This document shows positions 1 through 4,681 of a stretch of 5,332 bases of DNA, one piece after another. Location of the stretch: the NCBI GenBank assembly GCA_900768725.1, contig CAAGDU010000016.1:1-5332 (forward strand), written 5' to 3'. The notes under the pieces were generated by a model, which saw only the letters and a list, made by a program, of their open reading frames with translations, did not search any database and was not told where the DNA came from. The position numbers and the translations under genes are program-made. Origin of the DNA: Bacteroidales bacterium (lineage in GTDB: Bacteria; Bacteroidota; Bacteroidia; Bacteroidales; Paludibacteraceae). Numbering within the stretch: position 1 is the first letter of the stretch; each line of letters starts with the position of its first letter.

Positions 1-12
1 CTAAATTGCGCA

Positions 13-43
13 CAAAGGTACACTTTTTTTTCGAGATATACAA
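13..43 (-). promoter_or_regulatory. Bacteroidetes-type promoter firing off the left edge
   Basis: Read on the minus strand, a -33 TTG (41-43) is followed after exactly 20 nt by a -7 box TACCTTTG (13-20). This fits the Bacteroidetes primary-sigma consensus TTG-N19/20-TAnnTTTG. Transcription would start within the first few bases of the window and run leftward, so the gene served lies outside. Spacing and -7 box match the mtaB promoter at 4606-4636. The rest of 1-156 shows no coding region and no convincing terminator. Confidence 0.7.
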
Positions 44-156
44 GGGAACGGCTGTTTTTTATTGATTTTTAACGCCTTCTGCCCTGCCTATGAGCAAAAT
101 TTGAGAACGGCTTGCTTATCCTTTTGGGTAGCAGACTCATGGATGGGTGTAGGTCG

Positions 157-369
157 TTATTTCTTATAACCTAACTCTATCAACAATTCATCGGCAAGGT
201 ATTCATCGCTGAAACAATGCATATCTGCCACGCCGTTGCTGATGAGGTCATAAGTCGTGGAATCGTAGAACTTGCCCAATGCCTCTTCATACGAAAGCCC
301 TGCCTGCTCCGCAAAGAGTTTCACAATGCGGGCATATTTCATTTGCAATATCGCGGGATTGGCTTGCAT
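157..369 (-). CDS. DUF3791 family small protein (second copy, 70 aa)
   Basis: This is a small acidic cytosolic protein with no signal peptide or membrane segment. I assign it to DUF3791 from its size, its association with DUF3990, and the motif MHCFSDEYLADEL (residues 50-62) preceded by LSYEEALGKFYDS. The other small gene of this operon carries the matching motif LHSFSKEYIVDDL, so the two are divergent paralogues. The ATG lies 2 nt beyond the TAA of the DUF3990 gene, which implies translational coupling and a single transcript from the promoter at 1083-1113. The biochemical function of DUF3791 is not known to me. Small size and strict coupling to an ADP-ribosyltransferase-like protein suggest a partner or antitoxin role (inference). 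It is the last gene of the operon, and no clear terminator follows. Confidence 0.8.
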   Translation of the reverse strand: MQANPAILQMKYARIVKLFAEQAGLSYEEALGKFYDSTTYDLISNGVADMHCFSDEYLADELLIELGYKK

Positions 370-371
370 GA

Positions 372-842
372 TTAAATCCTTTGGGAAGATTTGAAATGAA
401 GATACTTATCTAATACTGCTTGCGAGGTGATGCAGATTTGATGGTTCGGCTTTTTCTCCCTCAGCGCGCCCAACGCTTGTTCGCGTGTGTAAATGCCTGA
501 GAAATAGAGGTCTATCGTATCAAAGACCTGGTCATCGGCTATACCGCCTTCCACAATATCATATGGCTCGTGCGGCAAACCCTTTCGGCAAGCAGTAATG
601 AAATCCAACCACTCGCCATCATAGGCTGCAAACACCTTGCGCGTGCAATCCGGACATTCTTCATCGAACTGATAGATGTTCAAAATGGCTTTCTGACCGC
701 GTCTGATAAAACGCTCACCATACCTTTCCGCCTGTGCACGCAATGGTGTGAGGTAGAATCCGATGCCGAAATCAAGCCGTGGGCGTGAATGTTCTAAATC
801 AGGGTGAAGAATTTCAGTATATGAGGTGTGGTACAGAATCAT
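372..842 (-). CDS. DUF3990 family protein, ADP-ribosyltransferase-like, probable toxin or effector
   Basis: This 156-aa soluble protein shows features I associate with DUF3990, a family I recall as belonging to the ADP-ribosyltransferase superfamily. The N-terminal LYHTS places H5 on the first strand, as in H-Y-E type transferases. DFGIGFYLT (24-32) matches the G-x-G-F-Y-x-T second motif with Y30. A third conserved segment, GGIADDQVFDTI (99-110), lies where the ARTT loop and catalytic acidic residue would be. HQICITSQAVLDKYLHF near the end is the usual tail. If active, it would use NAD+ to modify a protein or nucleic-acid target; the target cannot be read from sequence. Its ATG overlaps the stop of the upstream DUF3791 gene (ATGA at 839-842), and it ends 2 nt before the second DUF3791 gene. 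The sandwich suggests a toxin-antitoxin or regulated effector unit (inference). A non-toxic housekeeping role is not excluded. Confidence 0.8.
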   Translation of the reverse strand: MILYHTSYTEILHPDLEHSRPRLDFGIGFYLTPLRAQAERYGERFIRRGQKAILNIYQFDEECPDCTRKVFAAYDGEWLDFITACRKGLPHEPYDIVEGGIADDQVFDTIDLYFSGIYTREQALGALREKKPNHQICITSQAVLDKYLHFKSSQRI

Positions 843-1054
843 AACTTTACGCCTTTTTGTTGCATGAGAGAGACCAAATCATCCACTATGTACTCTTTTG
901 AGAATGAGTGCAATACATCGTAGCATGGCACGATATATCCGCTTATCATTCCTGCGTCCTGCATGGCATGATACACCTCCTTTGCGCTTTTGTTCAGATA
1001 CGAAGCCACGTTATTGACGCAAAAGATAGTAAAACTCAAAATCTTGAAATCCAT
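839..1054 (-). CDS. DUF3791 family small protein (first copy, 71 aa)
   Basis: This is the first gene of the three-gene operon. It encodes 71 aa, probably mostly helical. The motif LHSFSKEYIVDDL (48-60) is shared with the third gene's MHCFSDEYLADEL, and NKSAKEVYHAMQDAG precedes it. I place it in DUF3791. The hydrophobic stretch near the N-terminus (ILSFTIFCVNNVASYL) is more likely a buried helix than a membrane anchor. The stop codon overlaps the DUF3990 start in ATGA, so synthesis of the enzyme-like protein depends on translation of this one. Placing a small partner first is typical of antitoxin-toxin operons. The promoter at 1083-1113 puts the start about 20 nt into the transcript. No strong Shine-Dalgarno is seen, which is normal for Bacteroidetes. 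Antitoxin function is inference. Confidence 0.8.
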   Translation of the reverse strand: MDFKILSFTIFCVNNVASYLNKSAKEVYHAMQDAGMISGYIVPCYDVLHSFSKEYIVDDLVSLMQQKGVKL

Positions 1055-1082
1055 ACGACTAAGTCTTTACAACTTCCGAGGG

Positions 1083-1113
1083 CAAAGTTACTGCTTTTTT
1101 CTGAATTGTGCAA
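1083..1113 (-). promoter_or_regulatory. Promoter of the DUF3791-DUF3990-DUF3791 operon
   Basis: Minus-strand -33 TTG (1111-1113), a 20-nt spacer, then -7 TAACTTTG (1083-1090), an exact fit to the Bacteroidetes consensus. The start site would be near 1076, about 20 nt before the ATG at 1054. This is the only such site between the sulP stop and the operon, so the three genes appear to be an independent transcription unit. Confidence 0.75.
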
Positions 1114-1155
1114 GTTTTTCAAATGAAAATACCATACTCATACCATTTTGCGCAA

Positions 1156-1196
1156 GGTTGAAAACCAACCATAACAGAAGGAACAGACGCCTTCTG
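1156..1196 (-). terminator. Two hairpins after the sulP gene, possible weak terminator
   Basis: Two stems lie between the sulP stop and the promoter of the next operon. The first is a perfect 7-bp stem, CAGAAGG (1175-1181) with CCTTCTG (1190-1196), around an 8-nt loop. The second is GGTTG (1156-1160) with CAACC (1166-1170). On the minus strand neither is followed by a real U-tract, so an intrinsic terminator is uncertain. The rest of 1055-1209 holds only the promoter. Confidence 0.3.
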
Positions 1197-1209
1197 CCAC
1201 ACCTACTGC

Positions 1210-2958
1210 CTAATGCTGATGCTGCTTATCGGGTTCCTCGCCTACCAGCTCCGCTGCACGGGAGAGGGCGCCGTTGATATGGTCGCGGATGTTCTGCCTG
1301 CCTATCATCTCCACCAAGCCCGCTTTCTCCAGCGTGTGGAAGACATGGTGGTTCACGCCCGACAGCACCAACTGAATGCCGCAGTGCTTCGACCGCAGAT
1401 AGAGTTGCTCCAAGTTGTGAATACCCGTCGAGTCGATGAACGAAACCTTTCGCATGCGGATGATGCGCACCTTCAGGTCGTCTTGCCCGATACGGCGGCT
1501 TATCTCGTCGAACTTGTTGGCGATACCGAAGAAGTACGGACCGTCTATCTCGTACACATCGGTGTGGTGCGGGATATGGAGCATGGCAAGGTCGTCGCCG
1601 TGCAGCCGCACATCGTTGTTCTTCGACGGGTCGAGTTCATGGGAGAACGAGCGGATGACCGTCGCCTCGTTGGTGCGCTTGATGAAGAGGATGACCGCCA
1701 GCAGCAAGCCCACCTCGATAGCCACCGTCAGGTTGAATATCACAGTCAGCACAAAGGTAACCAACATCACGATGAAGTCCGACTTCGGCGCGTGCGCCAT
1801 CCAGAGGAACGACCGCCAGCCCGACATGTTGTAACTGACCATCACCAGCACGCCCGCAAGGCACGCCATCGGAATCATCCCGACCAACTCGCCCAAGAAC
1901 AGCAGCACCAGCAGCAGCACCAGTGCGTGCACGATACCCGCCACGGGCGTGCGTCCGCCGTTGTTGATGTTGGTCATCGTGCGGGCAATAGCCCCTGTAG
2001 CGGGGATGCCGCCGAAGAACGGCACTACCACGTTAGCCACGCCTTGCGCTATCAACTCGGTGTTGGAGTTGTGCTTATCACCAATCACGCCGTCTGCCAC
2101 CATCGCCGACAGCAGCGACTCGATGGCTCCCAGCATGGCTATCGTGAACGCCGACGGGAACAGGTCTTGCACCAGCGAAAGCAGCGTCTGCCCCTCCGCC
2201 AACTCCAGCGACGGCAGGTGCGGCGCGGGAATACCGTGCGGCAGCGTGTACAGGTCAGCAATGGTCGTGATTCCCTCCACGCCCGCAAAGCGCTTCAGCA
2301 GCCATGCCGCCAGCGTCATCACCACGATAGCCACCAGCGAACCCGGGATTTTCTTGCTCACAAACGGCGTGGCGATAATCAACGCCAGCGACAAAATCCC
2401 TATCCCAAACGCCCACCAGTTCACGTCCTGCCAATGCTCCGCGTAGCACATCCACTTGTGGATGAAGTCCGCCGGCGCATCGGTGATACCCAAGCCGAAG
2501 AGGTCGTTCATCTGCGTGGTGAAGATGGTTACCGCTATCCCCGCCGTGAAGCCGATAATCACAGGATAAGGCACGAACTTTATCACACTACCCAACTGAA
2601 ACACGCCCATGAGAATCAGCAGAATACCCGCCATGATGGTGGCTATCAGCAAGCCCGCCAACCCATGTTGCTGGATAATGCCGTAGATAATCACGATAAA
2701 CGCGCCCGTCGGACCGCCTATCTGCACCTTGCTCCCGCCGAATGCCGAGATGATAAAACCCGCGATAATCGCCGTAATCAAGCCCTCCGTCGGACCTACG
2801 CCCGACGAGATACCGAACGCGATTGCCAATGGGATAGCCACGATGCCGACTATCACGCCTGCCACCGCGTCTTGCAGAAAACGCTCCTTGTTGTAGCCTT
2901 TCATGCCCGTAAACAACTTAGGAGCAAACACTTCCTTAAATGAGAAAAAATTCTTCAT
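1210..2958 (-). CDS. SulP family inorganic anion transporter with STAS domain
   Basis: An inner-membrane transporter of the SLC26/SulP family, 582 aa, of usual length for a bacterial member. It has a hydrophobic membrane domain (about residues 25-427) and a C-terminal cytoplasmic STAS domain (about 465-570). Family motifs include AIPLAIAFGISSGVGPTEGL (41-60), the substrate-site stretch QIGGPTGAF (79-87), and the signature from AIESLLSAMVADG (278) through ELIAQGVANVVVPFFGGIPA (301-320) to GAIARTMTNINNGGRTP (322-338). The STAS domain carries FIDSTG (507-512), the loop around the conserved D-S/T-G. Substrate (sulfate, bicarbonate or a dicarboxylate) cannot be decided here. The frame can be extended 7 codons to a TTG at 2979, but I start at the ATG at 2958 because MKNFFSFKE is a natural N-terminus and the extension runs into the repeat tract. 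No Bacteroidetes-type -7 box is visible in the 160 bp upstream, so it may be read from the mtaB transcript. Confidence 0.93.
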   Translation of the reverse strand: MKNFFSFKEVFAPKLFTGMKGYNKERFLQDAVAGVIVGIVAIPLAIAFGISSGVGPTEGLITAIIAGFIISAFGGSKVQIGGPTGAFIVIIYGIIQQHGLAGLLIATIMAGILLILMGVFQLGSVIKFVPYPVIIGFTAGIAVTIFTTQMNDLFGLGITDAPADFIHKWMCYAEHWQDVNWWAFGIGILSLALIIATPFVSKKIPGSLVAIVVMTLAAWLLKRFAGVEGITTIADLYTLPHGIPAPHLPSLELAEGQTLLSLVQDLFPSAFTIAMLGAIESLLSAMVADGVIGDKHNSNTELIAQGVANVVVPFFGGIPATGAIARTMTNINNGGRTPVAGIVHALVLLLVLLFLGELVGMIPMACLAGVLVMVSYNMSGWRSFLWMAHAPKSDFIVMLVTFVLTVIFNLTVAIEVGLLLAVILFIKRTNEATVIRSFSHELDPSKNNDVRLHGDDLAMLHIPHHTDVYEIDGPYFFGIANKFDEISRRIGQDDLKVRIIRMRKVSFIDSTGIHNLEQLYLRSKHCGIQLVLSGVNHHVFHTLEKAGLVEMIGRQNIRDHINGALSRAAELVGEEPDKQHQH

Positions 2959-2977
2959 ACCAAACAGACCTTGTATC

Positions 2978-3005
2978 AATTAACAATGAATAATTAACAA
3001 TTAAC
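2978..3005. repeat. Four-unit heptanucleotide tract, AATTAAC type
   Basis: Four in-register 7-mers on the plus strand: AATTAAC, AATGAAT, AATTAAC, AATTAAC. The tract lies 20 bp upstream of the sulP ATG, within its leader. Its sequence is unrelated to the neighbouring 3022-3119 array but has the same 7-bp period. Confidence 0.85.
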
Positions 3006-3021
3006 ATGCCACTGCTCTGAA

Positions 3022-3119
3022 AACTCTGACCACTAAACACTAAACTCTCAACACTAATCACTAAACTCTCAACTCTCCACTCTAAACTCTCAACACTCAA
3101 CTCTAAACTCTCAACACTC
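3022..3119. repeat. Fourteen-unit heptanucleotide array, AACTCTC/AACACTC type
   Basis: Fourteen consecutive 7-mers with no loss of register on the plus strand. The units are variants of AAC(T/A)CT(C/A): six are AACTCTC or AACTCTG, and AACACTC/AACACTA and AACTCTA make up most of the rest. The array begins 2 bp beyond the mtaB stop codon, and a degenerate eighth-type unit (AACTATA, 3120-3126) even includes that stop. It fills most of the mtaB-sulP spacer. On the minus strand 21 bp encode a heptapeptide repeat (SVESLEL, SVESLEW, RVESLVI), but there is no ATG and I do not call a gene. Confidence 0.9.
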
Positions 3120-3121
3120 AA

Positions 3122-4525
3122 CTATATCCTCACCACCTCAAACGTGTTCACTTTCGCCTTGTCGTAGGGCGCATGCACCTTGATGTAGTTCTCCGTAAAG
3201 CCCGCCATCATCCCGTCTTCGCGTTTCCCTTCCCACAGCACCGTCGCCTCCTCGCCTTTGTGCTTTGCGTAGAACGCCTGCAACTTCTCGTCACTCACCG
3301 CATGCAGTATCTTGCTTCTGCGCTCGCGCTCTTTCTTGGGCACCACATACAGGTCCATCTCCAGCATGCGCGTGTTCGCCCGCTCAGAATAGGTGAACAC
3401 ATGCAACTGACTCACATCCAGTTGCTTAACAAACGTCAAGTAGTCCTCCCAACGTTCCTCTGTCTCGCCGCGCACGCCCACCATACAGTCCACACCAATG
3501 AACGCATTAGGCATCCGCTCGCGGATATGCGCCACCCGCTCGGCGAACAACTCGCGGTCGTAGTGCCGGTGCATAATCTTCAGCACCTCGTTGTTGCCCG
3601 ACTGCAAAGGGATATGGAAATGCGGCGCAAAATGCCTGCTGTTCGCCACAAACTCAATCACCTCATCCGTCAGCAGGTTCGGCTCACAAGACGAGATACG
3701 AAGACGGTAGTCGGTAGGACAAGGAGCAAAGAACAAGGAACAAGGACTTATTACCTTCGTCTCTGAAGTCTCAGAGTCGGAACTATTTTCCCCGCTCCCT
3801 CCCTCGCAGGGAGGGTTGGGGAGGGTCCCCGTCTCCCCCAAACTATCCAACGCTCGCAGCAAATCGATAAACCGCTCCCCCGTGCTGCGTCCGAAGTCGC
3901 CGATGTTCACGCCCGTGAGTACTATCTCTTTCGCCCCTTCGCGCAGTGCCTGCTCTGCCTGCGCCACGATGTCGGCAATAGACGTATTGCGCGACCGCCC
4001 GCGAGCCAAAGGAATGGTGCAGTACGTACAGAAATAGTTACATCCGTCCTGCACTTTCAGAAAGCACCGCGTCCTGTCATCCCACGAACAGGCAGGGAAG
4101 AAAGACGAGGACCCACCCCATCCCTCCCTACCGGGGAGGGAGCAGCGTTCGGAACCATCATTCCTACCCCCTCCCTTGTAGGGAGGGTCGGGGAGAGTCC
4201 TAATTATTTCCACCACCTTCTCTTTCTCGTTCGCGCCTACCACATAGTCCACCTCGGGCATCGCACCTATCTCCTGCCCCTTCAAGGCAGCATAGCAGCC
4301 CGTTACTATCAGCACCGCCTGCGGGTGCTGCCGGCGCAACCGATGAATAGCCTGCCGTCCTTTGTGGTCAGCCGCATCCGTCACCGAGCAGGTGTTCAGC
4401 ACCACCACATCCGCCTCCTCGCCCTGCTTAGCGCGCACATGCCCCATCCCGAGCAACGCCTTACCTATCGCGCTGCTCTCCGCAAAGTTCAACTTACAAC
4501 CCAGTGTGCAGAATGCTATCTTCAT
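3122..4525 (-). CDS. mtaB: tRNA (t6A37) methylthiotransferase MtaB, radical SAM, with two in-frame palindromic insertions
   Basis: MtaB converts N6-threonylcarbamoyladenosine at tRNA position 37 to its 2-methylthio form, a cytosolic step supporting decoding of ANN codons. The protein has 467 aa. The N-terminal UPF0004 domain shows its cluster cysteines C10 (TLGCKLN), C46 (NTCSVTD) and C77 (VTGCYA). The radical-SAM domain shows CNYFCTYC (C162, C166, C169), then EIVLTGVNIGDFG (200-212), EPNLLTDEVIEF, PHFHIPLQSG (301-310), FIGVDCMVG and QLHVFTYSERANT. The C-terminal end (about 410-467, with GFTENYIKV) looks like the TRAM RNA-binding domain. Two segments fit no domain: residues 109-139, and residues 233-270 between helix ALDSLGET and strand TDYRLRISS. 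Both are encoded by repeat elements described separately. Without them the protein would be 398 aa and contiguous. All catalytic cysteines are intact, so activity is likely retained. The promoter is at 4606-4636. Confidence 0.93.
   Translation of the reverse strand: MKIAFCTLGCKLNFAESSAIGKALLGMGHVRAKQGEEADVVVLNTCSVTDAADHKGRQAIHRLRRQHPQAVLIVTGCYAALKGQEIGAMPEVDYVVGANEKEKVVEIIRTLPDPPYKGGGRNDGSERCSLPGREGWGGSSSFFPACSWDDRTRCFLKVQDGCNYFCTYCTIPLARGRSRNTSIADIVAQAEQALREGAKEIVLTGVNIGDFGRSTGERFIDLLRALDSLGETGTLPNPPCEGGSGENSSDSETSETKVISPCSLFFAPCPTDYRLRISSCEPNLLTDEVIEFVANSRHFAPHFHIPLQSGNNEVLKIMHRHYDRELFAERVAHIRERMPNAFIGVDCMVGVRGETEERWEDYLTFVKQLDVSQLHVFTYSERANTRMLEMDLYVVPKKERERRSKILHAVSDEKLQAFYAKHKGEEATVLWEGKREDGMMAGFTENYIKVHAPYDKAKVNTFEVVRI
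3716..3829. repeat. Rearranged GGACCC palindromic element inside mtaB (residues 233-270)
   Basis: At its right end this has the same arm as the other two copies: GGGTCC terminus (3823-3828) and inner hairpin CCCTCCC (3797-3803) with GGGAGGG (3809-3815). The opposite arm is missing. In its place are a small hairpin, CTCTGA (3761-3766) with TCAGAG (3771-3776), and the heptamer tract at 3721-3748, ending in AGGAC at 3716-3720, which matches the element terminus. The inferred insert is 114 bp, or 38 codons, encoding TLPNPPCEGGSG and, later, SPCSLFFAPCP. Its removal joins DSLGET to TDYRLRISS, which is how I expect the region to read in homologues. Confidence 0.75.
3721..3748. repeat. Four-unit heptanucleotide tract, AAGGAAC type, in coding sequence
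   Basis: In-register 7-mers AAGGAGC, AAAGAAC, AAGGAAC, AAGGACT on the plus strand. It is the third heptamer family in the window and the only one in a coding region. On the minus strand it encodes part of SPCSLFFAPCP in MtaB. A change of one unit would shift the frame, so tract length is constrained here. Confidence 0.75.
4108..4201. repeat. Complete GGACCC palindromic element inside mtaB (residues 109-139)
   Basis: The ends are inverted: AGGACCC (4108-4114) and GAGTCCT (4195-4201). Each arm folds on itself with the same 7-bp stem: CCCTCCC/GGGAGGG at 4122-4128 with 4134-4140, and at 4169-4175 with 4181-4187. The two arms are also inverted copies of each other, around a 27-28 nt centre. As coding DNA it adds 31 codons (93 bp), read as RTLPDPPYKGGG, then SLPGREGWGGS, between the UPF0004 and radical-SAM domains. 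No target duplication is visible. It is open in the host frame. Confidence 0.85.
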
Positions 4526-4605
4526 ACTCTCGCAAACAATTCATAAAACATAACCGATGTATATCTATCCATCGAAAGAAAGACCATTACCTCAAAAAAC
4601 GGCTG

Positions 4606-4636
4606 CAAAGGTACAAAAATTTTCCAACATACGCAA
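4606..4636 (-). promoter_or_regulatory. Promoter of mtaB
   Basis: Minus-strand TTG (4634-4636), 20 nt, then TACCTTTG (4606-4613), an exact Bacteroidetes consensus match. The expected start near 4599 gives a leader of about 74 nt before the ATG at 4525. The site lies between the methyltransferase stop and mtaB, so mtaB has its own promoter even though both genes point the same way. No terminator for the upstream gene is evident between 4637 and 4681. Confidence 0.75.
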
Positions 4637-4681
4637 AAGATATTTCGGAAATCAATTATAGTAACCTTCCTTTATTGAAAA

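Noticed and set aside
46..112. Octamer GAACGGCT repeated at 46-53 and 105-112 near the left-edge promoter, considered as an operator
   Set aside because: Only two short copies without symmetry. A similar AACGGCTG near 4598-4605 suggests chance or base composition.
1213..2943. A 576-codon open frame on the plus strand opposite sulP
   Set aside because: It is an almost exact antisense shadow of the SulP gene. The product is rich in His, Arg and Gln with no recognisable domain, and no plus-strand promoter is seen. The sulP frame carries clear family motifs, so the long antisense frame reflects codon bias.
2959..2979. TTG start extending SulP by 7 residues (MIQGLFG)
   Set aside because: The ATG at 2958 gives a natural SulP N-terminus. 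The extension uses a rare start codon and runs into the AATTAAC repeat.
2936..3121. A 61-codon minus-strand frame with heptapeptide repeat (SVESLEL-like)
   Set aside because: It is the translation of the heptanucleotide array (3 x 7 bp gives 7 codons), starts only at a TTG, and overlaps the sulP start. The repeat explains it fully.
3173..3766. A 197-codon plus-strand frame opposite mtaB
   Set aside because: Antisense shadow of the radical-SAM and TRAM regions of MtaB, with His/Arg-rich composition and no domain of its own.
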